A stretch of DNA of 64,000 nucleotides from CAVTAV01 sp963732795. Its GTDB lineage: Bacteria; Pseudomonadota; Alphaproteobacteria; CAVTAV01. Below the pieces are notes generated by a model. That model was given only the letters and a program-made list of their open reading frames with translations, ran no database searches and had not been told where the DNA came from. The position numbers were made by a program, and so were the translations under genes. The DNA lies in the NCBI GenBank assembly GCA_963732795.1, contig CAVTAV010000002.1, positions 620,001-684,000 of the forward strand, written 5' to 3'. Positions 26,916 to 35,708 of the stretch are shown one piece after another. The first letter of the stretch is position 1. The number at the start of each line of letters is the position of its first letter.

Positions 26916-27341
26916 ATGCCTTTCGACCGACCCCGCCTTCTAAGCTATATGCGCGGCCACAAGATGGCCGTGGTGGCGAGCCTCGGGCAGGACGGCGAGC
27001 CGCAGGCCGCCCTGGTGGCTGTGGCGACCACCGACGCGCATCAGATCGTGTTCGACACGGTCTCGACCAGCCGCAAGCACGCCAACCTGATGCAGGACCG
27101 GCGGGCGGCGGTCACCTTCTCGGGGCCGGGCGAAAAGACGCTGCAATACGAAGGCCTCGCCTCGCCCGTCACCCTCGACGGCGCCGACGACGCCTCCTAT
27201 CGCGAAGCCTACTACGCCGCCCTGCCCGACGGACGCGACCGGCTGTCCTGGCCCAATCTGATCTATTGGCGGATCGATCCCGTCTGGGCGCGCTATTCCG
27301 ATTTCGACGCCGGCCCGCTGATCCGGGAATTTCACTGGTGA
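26916..27341 (+). CDS. Pyridoxamine 5'-phosphate oxidase-like FMN-binding protein
   Basis: 141 residues. 'MAVVASLGQDGEPQAALVAVATTDAHQIVFDTVSTSRKHANLMQDRRAAVTF' is the split-barrel flavin-binding pattern of the PNPOx-like superfamily, with the 'SRKHANL' element near the FMN phosphate. Short members reduce F420- or FMN-linked substrates or bind haem; the exact activity cannot be stated. Start at ATG 26916 ('MPFDRPRLLSYM'). The C-terminus 'GPLIREFHW' is intact. Followed 85 bases later by a phosphatase gene. Confidence 0.8.
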   Translation: MPFDRPRLLSYMRGHKMAVVASLGQDGEPQAALVAVATTDAHQIVFDTVSTSRKHANLMQDRRAAVTFSGPGEKTLQYEGLASPVTLDGADDASYREAYYAALPDGRDRLSWPNLIYWRIDPVWARYSDFDAGPLIREFHW

Positions 27342-27426
27342 GATCGGAGGGCGGCCGTGGCTGCCCATTTGACAACGCGTCCGAGACGGCATTGACTGAG
27401 GCCAACGGCAAATCGGAGTGCGAATT

Positions 27427-28065
27427 ATGGCTGCAAAATCGAAATTCGGATTTGGTGGCGTCCTTCTGATTGGCTTTATACTGGGGCTGGCAACGGGGGC
27501 CCGCGCCGAAACTCTATCGGGACCTGAGCTGGTTTCCGCGTTAAAGCAGGGCGGCTACGTATTGGTGATGCGGCATGCGAGCTCGCCGCCGGTCCGGCCC
27601 GCCAAGGCCGACGCCGATCCTGGCAATCCCAACCGAGAGCGTCAGCTCGATCAGGCCGGCCGCGACGCCGCCAAGGCCATGGGCGAGGCCATCAAGACGC
27701 TGCACATTCCTATCGGCAATGTGATTTCGAGCCCGGCCTATCGCGCGTTGGAAACTGTTCGCCTCGCCGGCCTCGGGGAGCCGATGACGTTCAAGGAATT
27801 GGCCGAGGGCGAGCAGGGTATGAAGGCGACGATCGGCAAGAAGAAGTCGACCTTCCTGCGCCACCGCGCCGAGGAACGGCCCGCCGCCGGCACCAACACC
27901 GTGGTGGTCAGCCACACGCCCAACATCAAAGCGGCTTTCGGCAAGGAGGCCGCCGGGATCATGTCCGGCGAGGCCCTCGTCTTCAAGCCCGACGGCAAGG
28001 GCGGCACGATGCTGGTCGGCCGGGTCAAGATCGCCGACTGGCCGCGCCTCGCGACCGAGGGATAG
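27427..28065 (+). CDS. Exported histidine phosphatase family protein
   Basis: 212 residues from ATG 27427, 8 bases after CGGAG; a GTG at 27418 is in frame but less well placed. Signal peptide to about 'GARA-ET'. The phosphohistidine motif is 'VLVMRHASSP' (RHA where many have RHG), with 'QLDQAGRDAAKAMGEAI', 'VISSPAYRALETVRLA' and the second catalytic histidine in 'VVVSHTPNI'. Similar exported members dephosphorylate small molecules or protein histidines. Convergent with the isomerase gene 28075-28917, separated by only 9 bases. Confidence 0.85.
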   Translation: MAAKSKFGFGGVLLIGFILGLATGARAETLSGPELVSALKQGGYVLVMRHASSPPVRPAKADADPGNPNRERQLDQAGRDAAKAMGEAIKTLHIPIGNVISSPAYRALETVRLAGLGEPMTFKELAEGEQGMKATIGKKKSTFLRHRAEERPAAGTNTVVVSHTPNIKAAFGKEAAGIMSGEALVFKPDGKGGTMLVGRVKIADWPRLATEG

Positions 28066-28074
28066 CGCCTCGGA

Positions 28075-28917
28075 TCAGTCCGCGAAAGCGGCCATGGTGG
28101 TGCTGTAGACTGTCTCGCAGCATTCGCGGAGCGGCAACTCGCGGAGCTTGGCCGAGAGAATCTCGACGCCGAACGGCCCGTCATAGCCGAGCTTGTCCAG
28201 GCATTTCAGGAAACCCGGGATATCGAACTCGCCTTCGCCCAACAGGCGGCGGTGGTTGATCGTCTCGTTGCGCCAATCCTCGGGCATTTTGAGCGGGCCG
28301 TCATTGAGCTCGACGCCGAGCACGTATTTCGCCGGGAAGGTCGCGAGCTGGTCGTAGGAGATGCCGATCGAGACGACGTGCCACAGATCGACGATAACGC
28401 CGCCATTGTCGGCCGCGGCGCCTTCGACGAGCTGCTTGGCCTTGTCGAAGGTGTTGATCACCGAGAACGGGATGAACTCATAGAGGATTTTCGTACCGCG
28501 CTGCTTAGCCTGGTCGCAAAGCTTGCCGAACTCGTCGATCACGAGCGACATCGGCGGCTCGCCGCCCGCGAAATCGCCCGCCTTGATATGCGGTGCATCC
28601 AGGGCCTCGGCAGCATCCAGGAGGAGCTTGCGCATCTTGTCGGACCAGACGCGGCGCTCGTCGTCGTAGAAGAAGTCGGTCAGGAACTCGAGCTCGATGA
28701 ACAAGCCGTTATCATCGAGGATCTTCTTCATGTCCTTATGAGTGTATTTGGTCAGGATCTTTTCGAGATCGGAATGCCAGATGCCGATGCCCTTGAAGCC
28801 GGCACGTGCCGCTTCTTGGGCCCGGTCGGCGAAATCGAACGGGCTCTCCTCCCGGTCGTGCGGATAGGCCTTACCCGCGAGTGTCCAGTAGGAGCCGATC
28901 AGATCCACATTGCGCAT
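28075..28917 (-). CDS. Sugar phosphate isomerase/epimerase family protein
   Basis: 280 residues from ATG 28917, preceded by AAGGGGGATGAC; the frame is open nine codons further. TIM-barrel protein of the AP-endonuclease-2-like superfamily: 'AARAGFKGIGIWHSDLEKIL', 'LFIELEFLTDFF', 'PHIKAGDFAGG', 'ILYEFIPFS', 'VIVDLWHVV', 'GVELNDGP' and 'GYDGPFGVEILS'. The E, D-H and E residues in these strands match the metal site of xylose-isomerase-like epimerases. Likely acts on a carbohydrate or inositol derivative; no matching pathway gene is adjacent. Confidence 0.85.
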   Translation of the reverse strand: MRNVDLIGSYWTLAGKAYPHDREESPFDFADRAQEAARAGFKGIGIWHSDLEKILTKYTHKDMKKILDDNGLFIELEFLTDFFYDDERRVWSDKMRKLLLDAAEALDAPHIKAGDFAGGEPPMSLVIDEFGKLCDQAKQRGTKILYEFIPFSVINTFDKAKQLVEGAAADNGGVIVDLWHVVSIGISYDQLATFPAKYVLGVELNDGPLKMPEDWRNETINHRRLLGEGEFDIPGFLKCLDKLGYDGPFGVEILSAKLRELPLRECCETVYSTTMAAFAD

Positions 28918-29050
28918 GATGTCATCCCCCTTGTTGCGCGCCAATTATGGAGCGCATGCGCCGGCTGTCCAGAGCCGAGATTCCCGCGTCCCGGAAATCG
29001 CGGTTTGCCCCGCACGACATTTTGCGCAAAATGGACGCGGGGAGTGCTGG

Positions 29051-29695
29051 ATGGCTGGCGAAACGTTCGAGCGGGAATTCAAGATCGCACCGGTGGGCCG
29101 CCGTGTGAGGTGCCGCGTCACGGCCGACGGCGCGGAGGTGGTCCGCGCCAAGAACGGCAAGCGGATTTCGTCCTGCAAATTCTCTGAAGTGAAGCACGGC
29201 CGCTTCGCCGAGCTTTATGGCGCGGATTTCGGCCTTCCCTTCATGGGGGAGCGGATGGTCTCCCGGTATCTCCGGCTCACGGGGCACCACCAGCATTTGA
29301 CGATCAAACAGAACGGCGGCCAATACGGCGGCAAGAAACTCGATCTCCTGCCGTTCTACGATTCCTGCGCCGCCACGCTTCGGGGGCTCGCGGCCCTACA
29401 GCCCGACGCAAAGATCTATGTCGGGCCGAGCCTCGCCATGCGCTGGACATGGTTCTTCATAGGAATTGCCTCCTTCATTGTCGGCGCCTTGTCCCTGATG
29501 ACGGTCGTCGGAGGCCTGTTCGATCCCGGATCAGTGACCCGGGACGGCATGATCGATCTGACGATCGTCGGCATCATCCTGGTCCCGCTCGGCGTCGGAT
29601 CCATAATCCGGTTCCGGCCCTGGGCGACGAAGGACTTGCGGCCCGCTGCCGACCTCGCCGCCACGATCGAGGGCTGGGCCCGCAACCGCGACTAG
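29051..29695 (+). CDS. Hypothetical protein with two C-terminal membrane helices
   Basis: 214 residues from ATG 29051. A basic soluble N-terminal part ('REFKIAPVGRRVRCRVTADGAEVVRAKNGKRI') is followed by two helices near 133-155 ('WTWFFIGIASFIVGALSLMTVVGG') and 170-188 ('LTIVGIILVPLGVGSIIRF'), and a short tail 'PWATKDLRPAADLAATIEGW'. No family recognised. Upstream (28918-29050) is a divergent gap shared with the isomerase gene. Function unknown. Confidence 0.65.
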   Translation: MAGETFEREFKIAPVGRRVRCRVTADGAEVVRAKNGKRISSCKFSEVKHGRFAELYGADFGLPFMGERMVSRYLRLTGHHQHLTIKQNGGQYGGKKLDLLPFYDSCAATLRGLAALQPDAKIYVGPSLAMRWTWFFIGIASFIVGALSLMTVVGGLFDPGSVTRDGMIDLTIVGIILVPLGVGSIIRFRPWATKDLRPAADLAATIEGWARNRD

Positions 29696-29791
29696 ACGTC
29701 CCACTTACCGAGGCCATGTTGCGCGCCTTGCGTGGCATTGGCTAGACTAGGCCCAACCGTTGAACAAACAACATCCACAAAAGGGGGATTG

Positions 29792-30724
29792 ATGTTCCGT
29801 ATGAGAATGGCGGCCGGTGCCGCGGCACTGGCGCTGTGCGCCCTTCATTGGCAGCCCGCCGGCGCCCAGACCGATTCCGGCCCGCCGGATCAGGCCTGGA
29901 TGGCCAAGAAGGCCGAGATGACCAAGCTCGGCGCCCAATACAAAAGCGCCTGGGACCTCTACCAGCACTTCAAGAAAGAAGCCGACGGAGGCGCGCAGCC
30001 GGCCAAAAGCGTTCCGGATTGGACCGGCGTTTGGACCCGTATCGCAAGCCCGTTCGAATATGACCCTGATCAGAAGCCGGGAGGCTATCCGACCGCGAAA
30101 CTGACGCCGAAATACAAGGCGCAGCTCGACGAGATCATCGAGAAGCGCAAGAAAGGTATCGAATACGATCCGATCAGCAAGTGCGGCGTGCCGCCGGGAA
30201 TGCCGCGCTGGCTCGCCGAGCCGTTCCTTCGCGAATTCGTGCCGACCCCGACCGAAACCCTGCTGATCAACGAGGCGGGCAACGACATCCGCCGCATCTA
30301 TACCGACGGCCGCGGCCATCCGCCCAAGGAGGATCAGTATCCGATCTATAATGGCGATTCGATCGGCTTCTGGGACGGCGATAAGCTCGTCATCCATACC
30401 GACGAGATGAAGGCGGGCGAGTATCAGCGCGGCCAGCCGTTCCATTCCGATCAAGTCCAGACCGTCGAAGTCTGGCAGAAGACGGCCGACAACATCATGG
30501 ACGCTTATGTCTGGATCTACGATCCGCCGTCGCTGGTCGAGCCGTGGTTCATCCGCCAGCGCTATCAGAAGCTGACCGATCCGAAGAAGGAGTATCGGAT
30601 CCGCTACTGGGCCTGCGGCGAGAATCAGAACAACGACATCACCGAGGAGAAGAACGGCGCCTCGACTTTCACCGACTTCACCTTCACCCATGAGGACGAC
30701 AAGAAGAAGGACGACAACAAATGA
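29792..30724 (+). CDS. Secreted protein of unknown function, partner of the DUF6152-like gene
   Basis: 310 residues from ATG 29792, 6 bases after AAGGGGG. Signal peptide near 'GAQ-TDS', then 'PDWTGVWTRIASPFEYDP', 'YKAQLDEIIEKRKKGIEYDPISKCGVPPGMPRWL', 'GHPPKEDQYPIYNGDSIGFWDGDKLVIHTDEM' and 'YDPPSLVEPWFIRQRYQK'. Similar exported proteins with a 'P-W-x-G-x-W' opening and 'PxGMP' element occur beside DUF6152 genes in bacteria that degrade complex organics; that association is from memory. Its stop overlaps the next start (ATGA), indicating translational coupling. The C-terminus is a run of D and K. Confidence 0.75.
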   Translation: MFRMRMAAGAAALALCALHWQPAGAQTDSGPPDQAWMAKKAEMTKLGAQYKSAWDLYQHFKKEADGGAQPAKSVPDWTGVWTRIASPFEYDPDQKPGGYPTAKLTPKYKAQLDEIIEKRKKGIEYDPISKCGVPPGMPRWLAEPFLREFVPTPTETLLINEAGNDIRRIYTDGRGHPPKEDQYPIYNGDSIGFWDGDKLVIHTDEMKAGEYQRGQPFHSDQVQTVEVWQKTADNIMDAYVWIYDPPSLVEPWFIRQRYQKLTDPKKEYRIRYWACGENQNNDITEEKNGASTFTDFTFTHEDDKKKDDNK

Positions 30725-31122
30725 GGCATTCGCTGCGTAGCCTGTCGATCGCATCCGCGCTGGTCGCCGCGTCATGGTCGGCCGGACCGGCACTGGCCCA
30801 CCATTCGTCGTTCATGTACGACATGACCAAGACCGTGACCATCAAGGGCGTGGTCAAGCAATTCCAATACACCAATCCCCATTCCTGGCTCATCGTCGAG
30901 ACCAAGAATCCGGACGGCACCATGACGTCATGGGGGTTCGAGGCGGAAGGCCCGAGCACCTTGATGCGGGCGGGGATCCATAAGAGCGACCTGAAGCCCG
31001 GCACCAAGCTCACCGTCACCGGCCACCCGATGAAGGACGGCCGCCCTGCCGCCACCTGGATTCAGGCGACCAAGGACGACGGCACAGTCCTCAACCCGCG
31101 CAAGGGCTTCATTCCGAAATAG
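30721..31122 (+). CDS. Secreted DUF6152-like protein
   Basis: 133 residues. Signal peptide to about 'GPALA-HHSS'. The mature start 'HHSSFMYDMTKTVTIKGVVKQFQYTNPHSWLIV' and later 'LKPGTKLTVTGHPMKDGRPAATW' match the DUF6152 pattern of small periplasmic OB-fold-like proteins. The start ATG overlaps the upstream stop in ATGA. The N-terminal HH could bind metal in the mature protein (inference). Followed by a palindromic repeat and the convergent alcohol dehydrogenase. Confidence 0.8.
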   Translation: MRHSLRSLSIASALVAASWSAGPALAHHSSFMYDMTKTVTIKGVVKQFQYTNPHSWLIVETKNPDGTMTSWGFEAEGPSTLMRAGIHKSDLKPGTKLTVTGHPMKDGRPAATWIQATKDDGTVLNPRKGFIPK

Positions 31123-31145
31123 ATCGGACCAAGGGTAGGATCTCC

Positions 31146-31248
31146 CCGTCGTTGCGAGCGACCGTAGGGAGCGCGGTAATCCATAAGCGGGCACTATGAC
31201 GCGGCAAGCTGGATCGCCACGGCCACTTCGTGGCCTCGCGATGACGGG
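31146..31248. repeat. Interspersed palindromic repeat, same type as 46739-46815
   Basis: Contains CGTTGCGAGCGACCGTAGGG, then GCGCGGTAATCCA, and a right arm GCTGGATCGCCACGG..CTCGCGATGACGG. The arms are imperfect inverted copies (CGTCGTTGCGAG / CTCGCGATGACG). A second copy at 46739-46815 has the same blocks. It lies between two convergent genes. Confidence 0.7.
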
Positions 31249-31259
31249 TGAAGTGGTCC

Positions 31260-32477
31260 TCAACCCCCGTCATACGCCGCCTCGAGGATCCGCGTGACAT
31301 CCTCGAGGCTCACCTCTTGCTTGATCACCGGGAACACCGCCAGCTCCTCGCAGACCCGCTCGGCGATCGTCGCGACCTGATCGCGCGCGACCCCGGCTTT
31401 CATAAGCGAATTCGGCACGTCGAACCCGGCGATGAAGTCAGCGACGCGGTCGGCGCAGGCCAGCGCGCCGGTGACCGGATCGGCGGCATCGAACGGCAGG
31501 CCCAGGCCCTCGGCGATCAGTGCAAACCGGTCCGGCGTGATCTCCGCCATATAGCGCATGGCATGGGGCAAGGTGATGCAGGACGTAACGCCGTGGGGGA
31601 CGTTCCAGGCCGGGCCGATCTGATGGCCCAGGGAATGGGACACGCCGAAGCCGGTGTTCATGCCGCCGAAGATCGAGAACCAGGCGGCGGTCTGACAATA
31701 GCCGCGATGGGCGATCGATTGCTCGCCCTTGGTCGCGACTGACTTCGGCAGGTGCTCGATCAGAAGCTTGATCGCTTTGACAACCAGGGTATCCACGAAG
31801 GGCTGGTGGCGCATCGAATAGATCGCCTCGATGGCATGATCGAGCGCCCGCATGCCGGTCGAAGCCCAGAGCCAGTCGGGCGTTTCGACCGTCAGCGCCG
31901 GATCGTGGATGATGACGCGCGGCATGACCCGCGGATCGAGGAAACCGCTCTTTACGTGAGTCCGCTCGTTGGTCGTACCCCCCGCCGGCGTGAATTCGCC
32001 GGCCGACAGCGTCGTCGGCACCGCGATCTGGATGACCGATGGCGTCCCGGCGGGAAGCGCAAGCGCCTTATCGAAATCGAGCTCACCGGCTTCCGCGATG
32101 ACGTCCCGCCCCTCGATCAGCGACGCGGCCGCCACCTTCGCCGCATCGACCGGACTGCCCCCGCCGAAGCTCACCAGCGCATCCGCCTCGACCCGCTTCG
32201 CTTCCTCGACGAGCGCCCGCACGCCCGCGTTCGGCACATGCTGGGCAATTCCCTTGAACACGCCCGCGCAGCGCGCCCCGAGCGCCCCCGTCACCTGATC
32301 GAGAAGCTTAGACGCCCCCAGGCTCTTGCCGGTGACGATCAGCGCGCGTTTCTTGCCGCGCGCGTCGATCTCCTTGCCGATCTCGGCGATCTTGCCCGGC
32401 CCGAAAATGATCTTCTCGAGCTGAGAAAACGCGAATTGTCCGCTCGGTGCGTCCACGAGTTCCCCCTCCACCTCCAC
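31260..32477 (-). CDS. Iron-containing alcohol dehydrogenase / maleylacetate reductase-like
   Basis: 405 residues. 'FGPGKIAEIGKEIDARGKKRALIVTGKSLG' is the N-terminal opening of the family; 'FGGGSPVDAAKVAA' is the nucleotide-binding motif; 'VPTTLSAGEFTPAGGTTNERTHVK' and the metal ligands in 'RALDHAIEAIYS' and 'GVSHSLGHQIGPAWNVPHGVTSCITLP' follow. The enzyme should carry out NAD(P)-dependent alcohol/aldehyde or maleylacetate reduction. The T-x-S-A-GE-xT segment is more like maleylacetate reductases, but no ring-cleavage gene is nearby. Start near 32477; 'MEVEGELVD' is poorly conserved, so a later start is possible. Confidence 0.88.
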   Translation of the reverse strand: MEVEGELVDAPSGQFAFSQLEKIIFGPGKIAEIGKEIDARGKKRALIVTGKSLGASKLLDQVTGALGARCAGVFKGIAQHVPNAGVRALVEEAKRVEADALVSFGGGSPVDAAKVAAASLIEGRDVIAEAGELDFDKALALPAGTPSVIQIAVPTTLSAGEFTPAGGTTNERTHVKSGFLDPRVMPRVIIHDPALTVETPDWLWASTGMRALDHAIEAIYSMRHQPFVDTLVVKAIKLLIEHLPKSVATKGEQSIAHRGYCQTAAWFSIFGGMNTGFGVSHSLGHQIGPAWNVPHGVTSCITLPHAMRYMAEITPDRFALIAEGLGLPFDAADPVTGALACADRVADFIAGFDVPNSLMKAGVARDQVATIAERVCEELAVFPVIKQEVSLEDVTRILEAAYDGG

Positions 32478-32653
32478 CGAGCAAACGCGGCATGGCCTCG
32501 TCCGTCAAGCCCATTGGAGATAAAGGCTCTAAAACCTGCGGCAAAGCGTCGCTGCGGGATCCTGAGAGTTGCCCGGCACGCCCGTCCGGAGAATGATCCG
32601 CGTGCTGGTTTTCACGTTTGGGGCGCTCCCGGTTTCCGGGGGCGGAAGACATA

Positions 32654-33712
32654 ATGAAATACCTACCTTTACTGGCCGTTCTCGGCCTGTCCGTTCCTGT
32701 TGCGGCCATGGCCGACGACCGGCCGGACGCTCACGCGCCGATCGGCGTGATGGCCGACCACACTCATCACAAGGGAGAATTCATGTTCTCCTACCGGTTC
32801 CAGCACATGGATATGGGCGGAAATCGGATCGGCACCACGGGCATCTCGCCCGACCAGATCGTCACCACGATCCCAAACCGCTTCCTCGCCGCGATTGGCC
32901 AGCCGCCAACCCTGCGGATCGTCCCGCTCGAAATGACCATGGACATGCACATGGCGGGCTTCATGTATGCGCCGACCGATTGGGTGACCCTGATGGCGAT
33001 GGGCATGGTCATGACCAAGGACATGAGGCTGCGGACCTATCAGGGCGGCTTAGGCACCACCGTGCTGGGCGACTTCAAGACCGGCTCCGACGGCTTCGGC
33101 GACACCTCGGTGATGGCGCTCCTTCCCGTCGTCGACCGGGCCGATCTCAAGATCAACATCCGCGCCGGCCTCAGCCTGCCGACCGGCGCCACGACCGAGA
33201 TCGACACCATCCTGACGCCCATGAACATGACGCCGACCGTCCGGCTGCCCTATGCCATGCAATTGGGCTCCGGCACCTGGGATTTTCTGCCCGGCGTTAC
33301 GATCAAGGGCCGGCAGGCCGCGTTCGGCTGGGGGCTGCAATATCAGGGCACGCTGCGCACCGGCACCAACGGCCAGGGCTACCGGCTCGGCGACAGCCAT
33401 ATGGTCACCGGCTGGGTCAGCTATATGCTCGCGCCCTGGATCAGCACCTCCGCACGCCTTGCCGGCCGCACCACGGGCCGCATCCACGGCATCGATCCCG
33501 CCATCGTCGGCCCGGTCCAGACCGCCGATCCCAACGACTATGGCGGCGACCGCGCGGACGGCTATCTCGGCGTGAACCTCATAGCGCCGAGCGGGCCGTT
33601 GGAAGGCTATCGCCTCGGCATCGAGCTCGGCGCGCCGTTCTACCAGAAGCTCAACGGCCCCCAGATGAAGGAGAAGTGGCAGCTTACGGTGGGCGTTCAG
33701 AAGGCCTTCTAG
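32654..33712 (+). CDS. Outer-membrane beta-barrel protein, MetA-pathway/transporter type, methionine-rich
   Basis: 352 residues from ATG 32654 after GGCGGAAGAC. Signal peptide 'MKYLPLLAVLGLSVPVAAMA'. The mature protein shows alternating hydrophobic strands ending in aromatic F ('VGVQKAF'), typical of an outer-membrane barrel. The early segment has methionine/histidine clusters: 'RFQHMDMGG', 'MTMDMHMAGFMYAPTDWVTLMAMGMVM'. Similar proteins are usually annotated as transporters of the phenol MetA-like group. The clusters could bind copper or silver, but that is inference. Divergent from the dehydrogenase gene. Confidence 0.75.
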   Translation: MKYLPLLAVLGLSVPVAAMADDRPDAHAPIGVMADHTHHKGEFMFSYRFQHMDMGGNRIGTTGISPDQIVTTIPNRFLAAIGQPPTLRIVPLEMTMDMHMAGFMYAPTDWVTLMAMGMVMTKDMRLRTYQGGLGTTVLGDFKTGSDGFGDTSVMALLPVVDRADLKINIRAGLSLPTGATTEIDTILTPMNMTPTVRLPYAMQLGSGTWDFLPGVTIKGRQAAFGWGLQYQGTLRTGTNGQGYRLGDSHMVTGWVSYMLAPWISTSARLAGRTTGRIHGIDPAIVGPVQTADPNDYGGDRADGYLGVNLIAPSGPLEGYRLGIELGAPFYQKLNGPQMKEKWQLTVGVQKAF

Positions 33713-33737
33713 GTTTGCGTTCAACTTCCTAATGACC

Positions 33738-33768
33738 GGCGGGCCCTGCCAATGGTAGGAAGCCCGCC
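33738..33768 (+). promoter_or_regulatory. Hairpin ending at the ABC-F start codon
   Basis: GGCGGGC (33738-33744) can pair with GCCCGCC (33762-33768), directly before ATG 33769. The loop holds the ribosome-binding sequence TAGGAAG. A fold here would affect initiation of the ABC-F gene; ABC-F genes are often controlled in the leader, but this one has no visible leader peptide. Confidence 0.3.
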
Positions 33769-35664
33769 ATGTTGCATATCAACGACATAACCTACCGGGT
33801 CGCCGGGCGAGTGCTGTTCGACAAGGCCACGGCCGTGATCCCGGCGGGCCATAAGGTCGGGCTGGTGGGCCGGAACGGCTCCGGCAAATCGACGCTTCTG
33901 CGACTGATCACCGGCGAGATCTATCCCGGCGAGGGCGAAATCACGCTCCCCAAGCGCGCCAGCATCGGCGTGGTGGCGCAGGAGGCGCCGGGCGGAGCGA
34001 CGAGCCTGATCGACACGGTGCTGGCCGCCGATACGGTCCGCGCCGAGCTTCTTGCCCGCGCCGAGACCGAAACCGATCCCGGCGAAATCGGCGAGATTCA
34101 CATGCGCTTGTCGGAGATCGGCGCCTATGCCGCCCCGTCCCGCGCGGCCGCCATCCTTTCGGGTCTCGGCTTCGACGAAGCGGCCCAGCAGCGGCCCTGC
34201 TCGGATTATTCCGGCGGATGGCGGATGCGCGTGGCGCTGGCGTCCGCGCTGTTCGCCGAGCCCGATCTCCTGATGCTCGACGAGCCCACCAACTACCTCG
34301 ATCTCGAAGGCTCGCTGTGGCTCGAGCGCTTCCTCGAGACCTATCCCAAGACGCTCCTGATCATCAGCCACGACCGCGCCTTCCTGAACAAGGCAGTCGA
34401 TCACATCTTGCATCTCTCGGACTGCAGGCTCGCGCTCTATTCCGGCGGCTACGACACCTTCGAGCGCACCCGCGCCCTGCAGCAGGCCAATCTCAAAAAG
34501 GCGATGGAGAAGCAGGACGCGCAGCGCAAGCACATGCAGGCCTTCGTCGACCGATTCCGCGCCAAGGCCTCCAAGGCGCGCCAGGCCCAAAGCCGCCTCA
34601 AGGCCATCGCCAAGCTGCAGCCGATCGCGTCCTTGGCCGAGGACAAAACGCCGGAATTCCGCTTCCCCGATCCAGCCCCTCTACCCCCGCCGCTCATTAC
34701 CATGGACGATGTCGAGACCGGCTATGACGACGGCCCGCCTATTCTCAAGGGACTCAATCTCCGCATCGACCAGGACGACCGGATCGCGCTGTTGGGCGCG
34801 AACGGCAACGGCAAATCCACGCTCGCCAAGCTGATCTCGAAGCGCCTGAAACACACCGCCGGCCGGATCAAGCGCGCGCCGGCCTTGAAGATCGGCTATT
34901 TCGCCCAGCACCAGCTCGACGAGCTCAATCCCGACCAGACCGCCTATGAGCACATGGTCGCCGTCCTGCCGGAGAAGACTCAGGCCCAGGTCCGCGCCGT
35001 GCTCGGCAATTTCGGCTTCAGCTACGACGTGATGAACGTCAAATCCGAGAATCTGTCGGGCGGCGAAAAGGCCCGGCTCGTCTTCGCCCTCATCACCCGC
35101 GACGCGCCCCATATCCTGGTGCTCGACGAGCCGACCAACCACCTCGACGTCGATTCCCGCGAGGTGCTGAACCGGGCGCTCAACGACTTCCAGGGTACGG
35201 TGATCCTGATCAGCCACGACCGGCATTTGGTCGAGACATGCGCCGACCGGCTCTGGCTGGTCGCGGACCGCACGGTCACCTCCTATGACGGCGACATGGA
35301 CGAATATGCCGAGTTGATCCTGAGCCGCGCCAGACTGGCGGGGCGCGCCGACGACAAGGACGCCGGGCCCAAGACCTCCCGCAAGGACGCCCGCCGCGAA
35401 GCCGCCGCCGCCCGCGCCAAGCTCGCCCCGATGCGCCGCAAGGTCGCCGAGATCGAGAAGACCCATGAAAAGCTGCAATGGGACCTGAAAGCCGTCGAGG
35501 ACGCCCTGAACGACCCCGCGCTCTATAACGGCGCCGGCAATACGGAAAAGGTCGCCGACCTCACCAAGCAGCAGGCCGATCTCACCCGGGCGATCAAGGA
35601 CGCCGAATACGAATGGATGAAGGCGCTCGACGCCTACGAGAAGGCCGAAGCCGCCGGGGAGTGA
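33769..35664 (+). CDS. ABC-F family ATP-binding protein (Uup/YheS-like)
   Basis: 631 residues with two complete ABC domains and no membrane segments. Domain 1: Walker A 'GRNGSGKST', signature 'YSGGWRMRVALA', Walker B 'LLMLDEPTNYLD'. Linker about 235-305, rich in K/Q ('KKAMEKQDAQRKHMQAFVDRFRAKASKARQAQS'). Domain 2: 'GANGNGKST', 'LSGGEKARLVFA', 'ILVLDEPTNHLD'. A C-terminal coiled coil (about 535-630) is present as in Uup. ABC-F proteins bind the ribosomal E site and relieve stalling. No frameshift. Followed 44 bases later by the first MHS transporter. Confidence 0.93.
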   Translation: MLHINDITYRVAGRVLFDKATAVIPAGHKVGLVGRNGSGKSTLLRLITGEIYPGEGEITLPKRASIGVVAQEAPGGATSLIDTVLAADTVRAELLARAETETDPGEIGEIHMRLSEIGAYAAPSRAAAILSGLGFDEAAQQRPCSDYSGGWRMRVALASALFAEPDLLMLDEPTNYLDLEGSLWLERFLETYPKTLLIISHDRAFLNKAVDHILHLSDCRLALYSGGYDTFERTRALQQANLKKAMEKQDAQRKHMQAFVDRFRAKASKARQAQSRLKAIAKLQPIASLAEDKTPEFRFPDPAPLPPPLITMDDVETGYDDGPPILKGLNLRIDQDDRIALLGANGNGKSTLAKLISKRLKHTAGRIKRAPALKIGYFAQHQLDELNPDQTAYEHMVAVLPEKTQAQVRAVLGNFGFSYDVMNVKSENLSGGEKARLVFALITRDAPHILVLDEPTNHLDVDSREVLNRALNDFQGTVILISHDRHLVETCADRLWLVADRTVTSYDGDMDEYAELILSRARLAGRADDKDAGPKTSRKDARREAAAARAKLAPMRRKVAEIEKTHEKLQWDLKAVEDALNDPALYNGAGNTEKVADLTKQQADLTRAIKDAEYEWMKALDAYEKAEAAGE

Positions 35665-35708
35665 TCTGCGCCGTCAGGCGTAGGCCGACACTAGGAGGGG
35701 AAAGACTG

